The position numbers were made by a program, and so were the translations under genes. From Bostrychus sinensis (lineage: Eukaryota; Chordata; Actinopteri; Gobiiformes; Eleotridae): a stretch of DNA of 64,000 bases. Numbering within the stretch: position 1 is the first letter of the stretch; every line of letters starts with the position of its first letter. The stretch spans positions 20,625,624-20,689,623 of the forward strand of contig CM036242.1 in assembly GCA_020698575.1 (NCBI GenBank). Direction: 5' to 3'. Of the stretch, positions 24,901-38,143 are shown one piece after another. A model generated the notes under the pieces. That model was given only the letters and a program-made list of their open reading frames with translations, did no database searches and had not been told where the DNA came from.

Positions 24901-27900
24901 ACCTTTGCAGCCTCTCGGTTTGTCATTAGTTATTCACTGCTGTTTTTTATTCCAGGTATTCTGTCTAAAGTAGATGCAACTATCTTTTATGTGTTAATGG
25001 CTAGGTCCAGCTGATTTACTTTTCAATATGTATGAATCAGCCTCATTTGTAGCTGATACTGCATGGAGCACCTAAAAAGGCTTTCACTTTGATACCTAAT
25101 TCCTAGAGCACTCACAATTTTGAGTTGTTTGTCCTGTTATCTGCCACTCATACCAGTTATATTCATATGTTGCTGCTAATGGGGACAAATGAAACTTGTC
25201 ATTTTGTAAAATCTGGGCAGGTAAAAGTCTGTAGTTTGTACTTCATTACCACCATCATTATACATTTATTGATTTTCTCAAACAACAAATTAATATTTGA
25301 GCAGCCATTAAACAACACGATTTTACCCTCTAAATCTTACTCATTTTGTTTATGTTGACAAACAGATTGCTGGTCTACTTAAAGATAATGAGAAGATTCA
25401 GTCTAATCCAGAGGTGCCACCTAGTGATGATGACACGGAGATCAAGAAAATCAAAAAGGTGGGATGATAGAAGTTTATCATAAAATAGCAAATGTTTGAT
25501 CTGAGTCTTTTTTTAACCAAATTTAATTCCAGGTGCAGAGTTTCCTGCGTGGCTGGATTTGCCGCAGGAAGTGGAAAACCATTATCCAGGACTATATCCG
25601 ATCGCCTCACGCAGAGAGCATGAGGAAGAGAAACCAAGTTGTGTTTAGCATGCTAGAAGCAGAGGCTGAATATGTCCAACAACTCCACATTCTGGTCAAC
25701 AACTTTCTCCGGCCACTCAGAATGGCCGCCAGCTCCAAGAAACCTCCAATTACACATGACGACGTCAGCAGCATCTTCCTCAACAGGTGGCTAGTAGTCA
25801 GACAGAATGAGATAAAGAATTATTTAAGTATAAAATAAAAGCTAACTTTAGCAATGTTTGTGTTCAGTGAGACCATCATGTTCCTTCACCAGATCTTCTA
25901 CCAAGGCTTGAAGGCCAGAATAGCCAGCTGGCCCACACTGGTACTGGGTAAGCATTTTATTATTGTTATTTTAATGCTTGTGACCTTGACACTGTTTGCA
26001 CAGCTAACAAAGTCATCCTTGTATTTCATCTTTTAGCGGACTTGTTTGACATTTTGCTCCCAATGTTAAACATCTACCAAGAGTTTGTAAGAAATCACCA
26101 ATACAGCCTGCAAATCCTGGCCCACTGCAAACAAAACAGAGACTTTGACAAGCTTCTGAAGCAGTATGAGACCAAGCCGGACTGCGAGGAGAGGACCTTA
26201 GAAACTTTCCTTACATACCCCATGTTTCAGGTAAGAGTTTGCGCGAGTAGTTGACAGTGGGATACTATATATTTATATTATAATAAAAGTAATCTCTAAT
26301 CATTAGAAAACCATAAATACACATTTCACTATAGTCAAATCAAGTGTAAGATATTCCATTTCTCTCGCTCTCTCTCTTTTTGAGCAGACAAAACCTGTGT
26401 GTTGTGTAAAAAATGTCTTTTGTATGCCAAAGTTTGACTAAATGAAATGCTAAGGTTATGCATAACTTTATTTGCATATGTAATTTAGTAGCATAATTTT
26501 ATTAGAATGATATCTTGACAGAATGTTAGCATTCCTGCCTCAAAGCAAGGCAATAATAGATTTGATCCCTGAGCCAGCAATTTCTCTTTGTGGTCTGCAT
26601 GCGTGTGCTGTGTTATCATTGTGGGTTCTTTCCAAGTATTCCCATTTCTACCAACCGTTCATGTTATAATCTAAACTGGCCCTGTGTGGGTGAATGTTTA
26701 TCTGTCAGTGTATCTAAAGTTTTTAGGATTAGACCCTGGCTGGTAGAGCATGCAATGCAATGAAGGGAGAGTATGTTAGTTATGATAAATGTAATTTGTT
26801 AGGGAAAAAACTCTCGACTGGGGCCTGGACACTGGTGGTGGTGAAGAGGAGGAGATGGAGAGGCTGCAGAGGTTGATGCTCTGCTGCTGAGGTGGCAGTG
26901 GGGACGGAGGAGGGTTGCAGCACGTAGCTGAAACAGCTGGACGCTGAGGAGAAAGAAAGTGCATTTAAATGAATGCCTTGCGAAGTGACTGGTTGAGAAG
27001 CACAGGTGTCAGGGTTACTGCTACCTGTGCTGACTGGCTGATGGCAACCAGGAAGAGAAACACAGTCTTCCTGGTGGAATTTACGCTATAGATTCATTTG
27101 TTATTAACATTAACTGTTATCAATATTACATTTTTTAGATTCCTCGCTACATTCTCACCCTTCATGAGTTGTTGGCTCACACACCTCACGAGCATGTGGA
27201 GAGAAACAGTTTGGATTATGCCAAATCAAAACTTGAGGAACTCTCTAGGTAAGTTTAGTAATATACATTTATAAATATTCTGATTATAAATGTGTTCTGT
27301 TTGATACTTCTTTGTATTATAAGTCGTTGGCTGCTATCATGTGCACTCTTTTTCTTTCAGAATTATGCATGATGAGGTGAGTGAGACAGAGAACATCAGG
27401 AAGAATCTGGCTATTGAGCGAATGATCATTGAAGGTTGTGAGGTGCTGTTGGACACTAGCCAAACATTTGTTAGACAAGGTAAGAAACTTTATATTAAAA
27501 CACTGACAATAAAAAAGACTTCCAGAGCATAATAAATGTAATTTACTTTGAGAGAGATATTATAGTCTAGGATCTTAGTTGCTAGGGTCTAAAGCCTTCC
27601 CTGCAGATAAATTTGATGGCGAGGTTGACGACAAATGAAATCTAAATATTCAGTGTGGATTTGAAACCATTTGCACTTTCACATGTTTTCTAACCCAGAT
27701 GTTCAACACCTCCCTACATCTTTGCCAACATGTGAAGAATATCTTTGAACCCTATCATATGCACAAACCTCTTACATTTACCCCAAATCTAAATTCAAAA
27801 GTAGTCTCTTCAAACTATGGTCATATTGTCTCTTTCAGGTTCCTTGATACAGGTGCCAATGAGTGAAAAAGGAAAGATCACAAGAGGTCGCTTGGGTTCA

Positions 27901-30900
27901 CTTTCCCTAAAGAAGGAGGGTGAAAGACAGTGTTTTCTTTTCTCCAAACATCTTATTATTTGCACTCGAGGCTCTGGAGGAAAACTTCATATCACTAAGG
28001 TACATTATCAATTAATTAATATGGCTATTGCAGGAAACAAAACTGCTACAAAATATATGAAGCAGCAACCAATGACCCTTTTTTTCATATACAGAATGGA
28101 GTAGTCTCTCTGATAGACTGCACATTGTTGGAGGAGCCAGAAGGGACAGATGACGAGTGTGAGTAATTTGTCAAGTATTACAAATAATTGAAGAAGTAGC
28201 AGTGTTGCATAGACCAATATACAAAAACATGTTTAATCCTTGCATTGTAGCCAAAGGGGAGCCAAAAGACACAGAACGCCTAGACTTTAAAGTCATGGTT
28301 GAGCCAAAAGATGTACAACCATACACAGTCATTCTGGTGGCTTCATCCAGACAGGAAAAGGCAGCTTGGACCAGTGATATCAGCCAGGTAAGGTGCATGT
28401 AATGTTGCAACTGTGAAAAAAAAATGCTGTAGAAAAATAATAAGAGGAAGAATCACCCCGCTTCTATTAGCACAATCATTATATTGGCTTGTTTTATAGG
28501 TTAAGACATCCACAAGACAGAAATATGCACTGTAATAATACTTACTTGAATCTTGGATCTCGTCTCTCTGTGCCTTTCAGTGCATAGACAACATCCGCTG
28601 CAATGGACTGATGATGAACGCCTTTGAGGAAAACAGTAAAGTGACTGTTCCACAGATGATTAAGTAAGAGCCACACCACCATGCACCACTGCACACATGT
28701 ATATTTATTACATGCTCAAACAGAGCATAGGTAAAAAGGGGACCAATGTGTGGAACTAAATTATACATATAATTTTCAAACACCTACTTTTCTAGCATTA
28801 AATCTCTTTACCATAAACACTCGTGGCATGGAAGGGTTCAGTGTCTTCAACCTTTGTTGAAGTGTGCTTGGATTACACCTACTGAGCCACTTTTTTATGA
28901 TTTCTTTGTATTTTACTGTTCCTCTGTTCCACTATTATGCAGCTTAGCTGCTGTAGTTACTGTGGTATATTTACTTCTTGTCCACCACAGGTCAGACACC
29001 AGCTTGTACTGCGATGATGTAGACATTCGCTTTAGCAAGATGATGAACTCATGTAAGGTGCTGCAGATCCGCTATGCCAGTGTGGAGCGTTTGCTTGAGA
29101 GGCTCACAGACCTGCGTTTCCTCTCTATCGACTTCCTCAACACATTTCTACACTCCTACCGTGTGTTCACCAGCGCAGATGTGGTGCTGGACAAACTGAT
29201 CACCATCTATAAAAAACCTATCAGTGCCATACCTGCACGGTAAGACCCTGATCACTAATAGTAACTGTAACTTGAACACATTTTATGTTGTCTCTATTTG
29301 TTAATTCACATATTTAACACACATTTAAAATTTGGTTTGATTAGCAGTTGCCAAATTCACTATCAAGATGAATTAACCACCAAGATATCAAAAAAGTATT
29401 TTTCTTTCATTTTTAATTTTTTCTTTCCAAGGTTGCCACAGGAAATCATCTCCTGCCTACTTATTTGGCATAGGTTGTACACCAAATGCCCTTCTTGACA
29501 CAACCTTCTCCATTTATCCAGACTTTGGACTGGCATGTGACCCCTTGTAACTAGATTAAGAGACCAATAAAAAGTGACAGTAAAATACATATAGTTTAAG
29601 ATCTATAAAGATCGGCATATCATACATAAATTAACCATAAATTGGTTAGTCAAAGAAAGTGTTATTTCAAAACATACTTGGAGTGTGTTAGGGCCAAGCT
29701 AATATTTTAACATAATGCTCTTATGCTATTCTGTAAACAAGCTTCTGCAAGGGCTTCTTACAAAACTTTTACAGATGTGTAGACTTTGAATTTCTACACG
29801 TTTATGGATACAGTACCAGCAATGGTGCAGTGAAAAGGTGGAACTTGTGGGAAGTGTCTGGATTTATCTTTGTTCTCACGTGGACTTGGCGTAGCAGCCC
29901 ATTATGCCGCCCCAGCCGGTCCGAGTGAGGAGGGACCAGAGGCAGCACGGGGTCACGGATGCCACGTCTCGCTGTCTGTCTTCTTTCCACCATCACCGTT
30001 AATTGGGTGCACACCTGCTTCTCTCTCCTTCTCCATCCCTCGCTCTTTTAGCCTTTTCTATTTTCTGTTTTTTATTTGCCTTTCCACAAGTCTGACCATC
30101 CCTTTCTTTGCTGCACTGTCACCATGGCAACCTTTCACTCTGCGGCAGGACCCCACCCTCTCCTTGTCTACTCCCTCGTTCCCTCTCTCCCATCATCTGC
30201 AGCGGCTCTACGCTATTAAATATTGATGGCAGTGTTTTGCACCCAGATCCTGCGTCTCCTCCTGTCCCCTCCATTTTGACTAATTATCTCCCCTTGTCTC
30301 CACTCATTATTACTGAAGTCCTTTTTTGACTCTTTACCTTATGATGGATTTTCTCTCTCATTCTCACCTTACATTACATTTTAATTGAAACAATTTTGGC
30401 AATTATTTTATTGTCTAAGTATTTTATTTCTTAAATGTTGGTAAGGAGACACAACATGTCCGAGTTTAACGCAATATGGAACTGGAGGCTTCCCACTCGC
30501 CCACTCAGAACCAGCAGCAGTCACTGTGGTGGAATCCACTATAATGCTCCTCTCACACTCCCGCCCTCCCTGTGATTTCGCCCCCTTGCCTGTGCGTGTG
30601 TTGGTCCTCTTCTCCCCTCTCGCTTGCTCTATCTCAATATCCCTTTCTTTCTATTCTGTTTCTTTCTCCCCAGTCTCTGTGGGCCTCTCCTGGGCTGGTT
30701 GCTGTTGGCAGCACCCGTGCCTCCCACACTGTCACTTGACATGCTATTTATAGGTCTTCAGAGGGGGTGGCTCTTAGTGCAAGGAGGATGCTGTCTTAAA
30801 CAATGTAGCTTAAATAAAAGAGGCAGGGGCTCCCAAAGAGCCCTGTGGTAAATGTGTTCTCTCCCTGCTGTTCAGTCCAGTTCACTATTTAACCCGTTAT

Positions 30901-33900
30901 CCCCAAATCTGTGTTCTCATTATAGGGATTTTCATAACATTTGACAAGTCTTCATATCACTAATAAGAAATCCACTCTCTACTGTTTTCTGTAGTTCCTT
31001 GGAGCTGTTTTTTGCAAGTAGCCAGAACAACAAACTCCTGTACGGCGAACCACCCACATCGCCTCGTGCCAGCCGCAAGTTTTCCTCTCCACCTCCTCTC
31101 TCCATCACCAAGACGTCGTCACCCAACCGCCGGCGCAAGCTTTCTCTGAACATCCCCATCATCACAGGGGGCAAAGCCCTAGACCTGGCTGCTCTCAGCT
31201 GTTCCCCCAACGGCTATGCAATGCACTCCACCATGTCCCCCTTCAGCAAAACCTCCCTCGACATTAACAAACTCTATGTGTCCAGCACCATGGCGAGCAA
31301 AATCCCAGATGAGGGAGAGCAAAAATCTGAAAGCAAGGCTGAGGAGTCTGTCCTCAACAAGCAAGGTCAGAATTTTAGTCTAGAGGCATTTTCTCTGTTT
31401 TAATGAGCTTTGTGTGTACAGCGACATGAGTCTTATACGTTCACTATGAGTTTCTTAACTTAAATGAATGCAGAGCTTTGGTGTATCTAATAAAAGTGTA
31501 ATTACAAAAACAATGTTAGATTTAATAGACTGCTGAGTATTTCATGCATTGTGGTGACTTATTACTGTAAACTTCAAAATACTTCATGACTTTGCCTTAC
31601 CTTCTAACCAGCATCTGTGTGTGTTTTTCTTAACTGTCCTGTCCAGATCTATCAGTAAGAGAAGAATGTGATGAAGACCCAAGTCAGTGTGAAGAGGCTG
31701 AAGCAGAAATGTCTCCTCCAAAGTCACCATCAACTCCCAAGAATGTCAAGTCCAAAAACTCTGGTATGATTGTCTGCTGGTACTTATTTTTAAGTCTTAA
31801 AGTTACTTAAAATCAGCTTTTGAAAGCTGACACTTGTAGTAGCTTTTAGCTCACTGCTTAGCTGAGTGAGTGAGTTGATGGTCAGTAACAAGTAGAATTG
31901 CACATTCTACATTGCAACAACTAGTTGCAGCTACTCTTTGGTCAGTAATTTATTTATTCTTTCTAGGTCCCTATGAGGCATTGATTGTCTTCTCATTCCC
32001 TTCAGCAGTCAACAAATCCCTCTACAGAAGTGACTGAATGAGTAATCTATAGAGTTAAAATACAGCAGACCCATAAGAAACTTATTTTAGTTCTGCCTAT
32101 GACAAGTGTAACCATGGCCAAATAAGGTGTTGAGGGAAGCCACCCACAACCTCATGGCCCTCCCCAATGGGCGCAGAGAGGGAGAAACCACCCGTAGGTA
32201 GTCAGGCACAATACATCCCTAGTGTGCTCTCTTCCCACGGTGCTGGATACAAGGGAAGCCAGTGCTTTGTGGGAGTAGGTGGAAGGAAACCTTGTACCTT
32301 AGCAACCATGTGCGTGTTCTTCGAAGCCGCCCCCATATGAACAGAGACGGCAGGGAGAGCGAAGGAACAAGCATATACCTCATGCTTCAGGACATAATGT
32401 GCTGCAGGTTCGTGTTAGCGCTCTGTTGCCCTCCACTGGTCAACAATATATTTTGGAAGATCACAAAAGGAGACGAGGAGTGACGAGTCTCTGCTTTATT
32501 GTGTCTTCCAACAAACAACTAACGCAAGAAAAGCATTTTGCGGTACAAGAAGAAACTGCCCTTGCCCCCTGGAGATTCCCCTCCTCTCCCCAATACCTCA
32601 CCACAATATTACACTTCCAGCATTTCAATTAATTGTAATGATTATGGTTTGTAAAACCACATTTTAGTTTTAGTATCTCGTAAAAAATAGAATAAAAAAT
32701 GACATAATCATTGCAATTTAAATAGATAAATAAATGCATGAAATATTTTACTTTATGTAGCCTACTATATTGATATTCTCACTTTTTGAATTGAACCACT
32801 GAAGTAGGACACCATTCAACAGTTCTTTAACCTCTAAAATAAATAACTTTATATTTATTGGTGTGTTTCCACTTGTAGAGTTTTCCCTGTTTTCTTTCAA
32901 CAATGGCATGGTGGTGTCATCCTGCCGGGAACTGGACAATAACCGCAGTGCCCTTTCAGCAGCCTCAGCCTTTGCTATTGCTACCGCTGGTGCCAATGAG
33001 GGCACACCAACTAAGGAAAAGTACAGACGTATGTCTCTGGCTAGCACAGGTCGGTCTTATAATGTTGTAATTTAAACTACTTAAACCCAATCAATGTATG
33101 TAAGTATCTAATTCTGAAATGTTGCTTTCAGGTTTTCCTACTGACCAGAGAAATGGGGACAAAGAGTTTGTAATCAGAAGAGCTGCCACTAATAGAGTCT
33201 TAAATGTACTGCGCCACTGGGTCTCCAAGCACTCACAAGTACATTACCCATGAATTTTGCCTACTTTTAGCCTTAAGTGTTACGTTTATTTAGCTCTAAT
33301 TGTTAGCAATGCTTAATGATGTTGACTGTCAAATTTCCCATGGTGTACTATCTAAAACCTACTTGATAGTCCATGAATAAACATTGCTTTTTTAAATTTA
33401 GAGAAGAAGTAAATGCCTATTACAAGACTTAACTGAACAATTCTCACCTAGACATTACTTAAAATGTTTTTATTGTGGATCCAATAGATATTTTTATGAT
33501 GTTCTTTAAATTTTGTATTTTATTTTAATAAACCACCGCTTTTAAGCAATAATTAAAATTTGTACAAAAGACTACTAATAGTAAATCCTATAATGACATT
33601 GGTAACTTTTTTTCTCTGTTTTCATTTTCAGGACTTTGAGTTGAACACAGAGCTGAAGATGCGGGTAATTGGCTTCCTGGAGGAGGTGATGCACGATCCA
33701 GAGCTCCTGACACAGGAGAGAAAGGCTGCTGCAAACATTATTAGGTTGGTAAACAGCTTACTGCATTTGATATTGTATTATACTGTTTGAGAGGAGGAAA
33801 CGGAATTTTTGGACAATTTCAGATCATATATTTGTCATAGTTAGTAGTTACAAAAATCCATCCACAGACGGTTACAAACTTATGTACTCTTTGTGCCGGT

Positions 33901-35698
33901 CGCTTCCCTGGATAAATGGTTGTCAGGAAGGATATCAAGTGTAAAACCTATGCCAAATTAATAAGCACAAAGAAAGGCTGATTTGTAGTGGTTACTCCAG
34001 AACGCAAAAGCCACAAAGAAAGATGATTGTTAGCAGTTCTATACAACCAAAATATTTGCCACATTTAAATGCCTATGTTTAAGTTAAAGTCACAGCAAAG
34101 ACTTGTTTTTCTGCATCCAGGACTCTGACCCAGGAAGACCCAGGAGACAGCCAGGTTAGCCTGGAGGAGATTAGACAGACAGTAAGAGAAACGCTCCCTT
34201 ATGAATAATCAGATAATATGAGTTTTTGTTTTTTGTCACTGCATTTATATATTGCATTTGTATGTTTCTCAGGCAATGGAAGACTGTAAAACAGAGCCGT
34301 TTGAAAGCCACTCAGCCTTGGAAATAGCAGAGCAACTCACTCTTCTGGACCACCTGGTTTTTAAGGCTATCCCATATCAGTGAGTATAAACATTTATTTA
34401 ATTGTACATACTTTTACCAAAACATTCAAATAGTTAGAGAAAAAAACAAAATGTACTGCACTGTGGGAAATCTAACCTTCCTGTCCTGACTATTTCTGCA
34501 GGGAGTTCTTTGGTCAGGGTTGGATGAAGGCCGACAAGAATGAAAGAACACCTTACATTATGAAAACAACAAAACATTTTAATGATGTAAATATTTTTTG
34601 GATTGTATACTAACACAATCACAACCTGTACCTTAACTAAACCTGTACTCCTACTTTTTAGATCAGTAACAGGATTGCCACTGAAATCCTGCACTGGGAC
34701 GATGTCAACATGAGGGTGGCAGTGATTGAGAAGTGGGTGGCAGTGGCCGATATCTGTCGCTGTCTCCACAACTACAACGCTGTTCTGGAGATCACATCTT
34801 CTCTAAACCGCAGCTCCATCTTCCGCCTCAAAAAGACCTGGCTCAAAGTCTCCAAGCAGGTACATCCATGTGTTTGTGCCACAGATTTAACATTTTAGTA
34901 GCCTTTTTGGACAAGCCACAGTATTATTATTATTATTTTTTTATAATTTTCTAGACAAAGACTGTGATTGACAAGTTACAAAAGCTAGTGTCATCTGAGG
35001 GGCGATTCAAAAATCTTAGAGAAGCTTTGAAAAAGTAAGTCTGAGCGTAAAAGTTTTTTTTTTTTTTTTTATGTAATCACATTTCAGACGGTACACTATT
35101 GACCTTTTTCACTTTCTTAGCTGTGATCCTCCCTGTGTTCCTTATCTGGGAATGTATCTGACAGACCTGGCTTTTATTGAGGAGGGAACGCCCAACTATA
35201 CGGAGGACAACCTGGTGAACTTCTCCAAGATGAGAATGGTAAAGACAGCTGTGTGTTGTGTAAAAGCCTTTGCCTTGTGCCTTTGCACTATGTTACAAAT
35301 GTAATGTAGTATGTATGTTAATTGTATTGAAAACCTTGTAACATTATATTGTATGTTTACATTCTTCTCTAGATTTCACACATCATCAGAGAAATAAGGC
35401 AATTTCAGCAAACAGCTTATAAAATTGATCATCAGCCAAAGGTTTGATTTTTATGGTTATGATTTGTTGCGATGGTTATGATGATGGTTATTATAGTTGT
35501 TGACTGTTGTTGTTTTGGGTGTAATGGTATAATACTTGGCCCCATTTCAGTGTGGATTGTTATAAAGACACAAACAACATGTTAATAATGTTTTTATTGT
35601 TGTAGGTTGCAAAGTATCTGCTGGACAGCAGCACAGTGTTGGATGAGGAAAGCATGTATGAAGAGTCACTGAGAATTGAGCCCAAAACTGCATCATGA
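18911..35698 (+). CDS. rasgrf1: Ras-specific guanine nucleotide-releasing factor 1 (RasGRF1/CDC25Mm)
   Basis: A calcium/calmodulin-responsive exchange factor that activates Ras and, through its DH domain, Rac. 27 coding exons: 18911-19186, 22285-22391, 24552-24699, 25366-25458, 25533-25786, 25868-25947, 26037-26230, 27139-27248, 27361-27479, 27839-27999, 28095-28158, 28251-28387, 28581-28663, 28991-29239, 30995-31365, 31647-31763, 32879-33049, 33132-33238, 33632-33744, 34121-34181, 34273-34379, 34502-34586, 34662-34859, 34955-35034, 35121-35238, 35373-35441, 35606-35698. They join in phase to 3765 nt, 1254 aa. Domains: PH1 (~20-130), coiled coil (~150-195), IQ motif VQSFLRGWICRRKWKTI (~209-225), DH (~240-430), PH2 (~455-585), REM (~625-690), a linker with RRRKLSLNIP (a possible RxxL destruction box), and CDC25 (~1015-1250). 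The N-terminus MQKGMRLNDGHITYLALLA and 'DRAPSPKPSLSAKE' pick RASGRF1 over RASGRF2. The mammalian 'TREGTREAE' insert after exon 13 is absent. Introns hold a LINE fragment and several SINE-type remnants. No lesion was seen. Confidence 0.97.
20536..20662. repeat. Short hairpin-forming repeat in rasgrf1 intron 1
   Basis: The arms 'aagtcatctggacttgattt' (20536 on, continuing to 'ttaagtt') and 'aacttaaaaactaaaaccag' (20634 on, continuing to 'atgactca') are imperfect inverted repeats around a ~70 bp loop. The words match a known teleost repeat that includes the phrase 'tcatctggacttg'. It has no coding content. Confidence 0.5.
22981..24230 (-). mobile_element. 5'-truncated non-LTR retrotransposon (reverse transcriptase) in rasgrf1 intron 2
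   Basis: The minus strand codes the reverse-transcriptase C-terminal half of a LINE. 24206-~23427 reads YRGITLLSLPGKVY, the 'QCGFRPGRGTVDQL' block, 'FVDLEKAFDRVPR', 'GLRQGCPLSPVLF' and the catalytic box LLFADDVVLL (an FADD variant of YxDD). After a frameshift near 23427 it continues in another frame to ~23011 with the 'RRPRGRPRTRW' tail and 'LLPPRPGPR' plus stop. About 30 residues normally following FADD appear to be deleted in frame (~23675). The minus-strand 3' end is a (GATG)n tail (22981-23000). A 13-bp direct repeat tatggtacatcca occurs at 22974-22986 and 24231-24243, fitting a target duplication. It is dead and sits antisense to rasgrf1. The clade is not resolved. Confidence 0.9.
26520..26760 (+). 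repeat. Degenerate tRNA-type SINE / teleost retroposon in rasgrf1 intron 7
   Basis: The head 'gttagcattcctgcctcaaagcaagg' resembles the tRNA-like region of the SINE at 56924. It is followed by the teleost body words 'gtgtgggttctttcc', 'ctggccctgtgtgggtgaatg' and 'gatta.accctgg'. The B box is damaged (gatttgatccc), so it should be inactive. Confidence 0.5.
29430..29555 (+). repeat. Interspersed repeat copy A ('gccacaggaaatcatc...ttatccagactttggactgg')
   Basis: The block contains, in order, 'ttgccacaggaaatcatctc', 'tttggcataggtt', 'tgcccttcttgacacaacc', 'catttatccagactttggac' and 'tgtgacccc'. The same words occur in order at 54780-54925 and, reversed, at 33885-34020. It is a common teleost retroposon-derived repeat in rasgrf1 intron 14 and has no coding content. 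Confidence 0.65.
29870..30930. other. C/T-rich intronic stretch of rasgrf1 intron 14
   Basis: Compared with neighbouring introns this stretch has long pyrimidine-rich runs (for example ~30000-30330 and 30580-30760) and higher G+C. Several short open frames cross it, but none shows similarity to RASGRF1 or another family, and the flanking exons 14 and 15 join in phase without it. It is therefore read as non-coding. Confidence 0.5.
32120..32625. other. Unassigned G+C-richer block in rasgrf1 intron 16, possible solo LTR
   Basis: Between AT-rich flanks a ~500 bp block begins near 'tgttgaggg' and ends near 'cacaatattaca'. It holds 'ctttattgtg' about two-thirds along, and its composition is unlike the rest of the intron. 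A TG...CA boundary and an internal polyadenylation-like word would fit a solo LTR, but no 4-6 bp target duplication was found and there is no internal coding region. The assignment is weak. Confidence 0.25.
33885..34020 (-). repeat. Interspersed repeat copy B, reverse orientation, in rasgrf1 intron 19
   Basis: Read on the minus strand, this contains 'ttggcataggttttacactt', 'ccttcctgacaaccatttat' and 'ccagggaagcgaccggcaca'. It is the same repeat family as 29430-29555 and 54780-54925, inserted the other way round. Confidence 0.6.
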
Positions 35699-37519
35699 AG
35701 ATGACCGCTCCACTCTCCACTTTCAACGCAAGTGTATGAAAACAACACTTAGTTTGTGGCTTATTAACTTCACCAAATGGACTATGAAACATAATACAAC
35801 ATGTCTGCAATATATTTGTTTTCAATACAACTATAAAGTAATTTAGTGAAAACAGTTTGAAGCCTGTACTTTGTGTTACTGTTAGTGTTCATATTATAGA
35901 TAACTGCATAAAAAATTAACACACATGACTTCGAACTAAACCTTACAACATTTGTTGCAGACATGTTGTGTTAGACCAGAGTGTTTCTAATAAACTACTA
36001 ACTGAGCGTATACCATAATGTACATATTATTATTATTATTTGTATTGATCACAATAGACTGTGCTCTTCTAGTCTGTGCTCCCTAATGGACCTGTTATGT
36101 ATAACTGTTACTAGAAACCTAAGTAGAACCTGGAGAGGTTATTTATTTATGGAGAGTATTTGTTTTAAATGCCAATTTATGAAAATTTATTTTAACACAA
36201 GAGCGAACAGAAAAGAGAATATTTACAGTAGATATTATATTTAGTCCCACGGAGAAAGTGCAGTATAGAAAAACTTGTTCAAGCACTAAGCTGGTTCACA
36301 TACAAATGCTTACCTTCGTAGGAGGGGCAGCATAAATTTTCCAACAATTTTCCAATGGGTTGTGTGATTGTTTGTTAAAAGACACATTTACAAGCTTTAT
36401 TCTTAAACCAACAACAAAATGTATGTTTTAGGCACTGATGGTTTATTAACTATAAAAGCTCTTGTGTCAAACTAATGCTGGGACACATATTTGCCATTGG
36501 AAGAAAAATGTTTTCATGCTTTGCTTTTTGATTTTCCAGTGGTCCATGTTGTATATATATACTGTATAAGCACCAGGTAATGTATGTAGCAAATACAACC
36601 AACATTGAGCCACTTTAGGAAGTTGAATTCTCAGATAACGAGAGCATAGTTTTATTGTTAACCCTCTTTGGCCAGTGCATTATGATTTTGCCTTAATCAT
36701 AAAATGGATTATATACCACAAGTCTGAAAAACTATTTTGTTCTACAAATTGCCAATGAAACAAAAGTATGTGCTGTGTACAAAAAGTGTACAGGCAGTCT
36801 GAAGCTTTTCCTAACGTGCAATGTGTTTAAAACATACATATCTCTAGAAATGTGTTATCCTTATGATTGTTCAACTCTTTCTATGTACTATACTTTAAAG
36901 CAAATGTTGAAAGTAACTTATAAGTGTAACACATTCTGTATCCTGTCTATTCAGATGTTTCAGCAGGAGCTATAGTAGTAATAATGTGCTTATTCTTTGA
37001 ATATTTATATGTATTTTTTACTGGCTTTGTATAGAAAAACAACTAAAGCTTGAGTGGCAGGCATGTGCCACTTTGACGTGTTGAAATCAGATCTATATAG
37101 AGCAGTATGTGACTGTATTTATTTAACCCTATCCTTGCACACAAATCCTACCCTCCACAGGCACATCTGATGTTTGCAGTGAGCAATACCCAGTGCAATG
37201 ACAAGTATCTTTAACTCTATCTCAACAGCTTGAGTAGTATTTCCAGTTTTGTACAAAAGTGTATTCTTTCCTGATTACCTCTTGTTAATAAATCTATTCT
37301 TTCTCAGGGGGAGAAGTGCTTACTTCCTGTTGGCTTGACTTAACCACAACAGATCTAAAATAGCCCATTAGCTGAACAGAGGAAGTGTGAAACTAAGATT
37401 AAAAAGTTCTATAAAACAGTAAAAAAACAAAAAACAAAAAAACAATCAAGTTGAGACTATTACTTTTTGTTTTTAAGAAATGTCAGTAATGTTGATTTTT
37501 TGCACCAAAATCTAACCAA

Positions 37520-37554
<35 letters not shown>

Positions 37555-38130
37555 TTTTATCCACATTGAGAACTATATGGCTGCAGTTAGAGTGACCAGT
37601 ATGAAAAGAAGTGGACAAGTTGTATGATTTGTTGGGACAGGGTGGGATAGCCTTGACCAACTTTATCTAAACCTCATTTAGATAAAGCTACAGTTGCCAG
37701 CTGCCTATAAAACATATGATGTGCTGTTTTCATCCCAAAACACTCACTTTTGCAAAGTAATGTTTTTACTGAGACTTTGTTCACTGGAATAAAGAATGAG
37801 GAACAGAAAAAACTCTTATTACCTTCGCATTTCTATAACACTTATTGTCCTCCCTGGTCAGAATTGAACTGCTCTTTTATTACCAATTTTTGAGTTTCAT
37901 CTCATTAAACATTGCCTTTTTAAGTAATTTCGTTTTATTCTTATTTAATTTAAAGCATGGTGTACATCAGCAGTTGATGTGAAAGTATTTTTGAGTAAAA
38001 AAGTGGAAAACATGATTTTTTACCTACAGTTTAATATTGTTGATTGATGAGTAGGATCTGGGGTATGTAAAAGTTAGATATTTTTTTGACCACTTTATAT
38101 TTTTGCAGTGGTAGCAAATACTTTTGACTG
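35699..38130 (+). other. rasgrf1: rasgrf1 3' UTR and downstream flank
   Basis: After the TGA there is AT-rich DNA with candidate polyadenylation signals AATAAA near 35988 (tctaataaactac), 37287 (gttaataaatct) and 37788 (ggaataaagaat). No second coding sequence is supported. A poly(A)30 tract lies at 37523-37552. The length suggests a long 3' UTR with alternative ends, but which signal is used cannot be read from DNA. Confidence 0.55.
37523..37552. repeat. Poly(A) tract
   Basis: Thirty consecutive A residues downstream of rasgrf1, on a strand that is otherwise ordinary AT-rich non-coding DNA. Confidence 0.9.
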
Positions 38131-38143
38131 GGCGTGGCCAGTC

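Noticed and set aside
29870..30851. Open frames of up to 118 codons in rasgrf1 intron 14
   Set aside because: Pyrimidine-rich, no similarity, no paired splice sites in the required phase, and exons 14 and 15 already join correctly.
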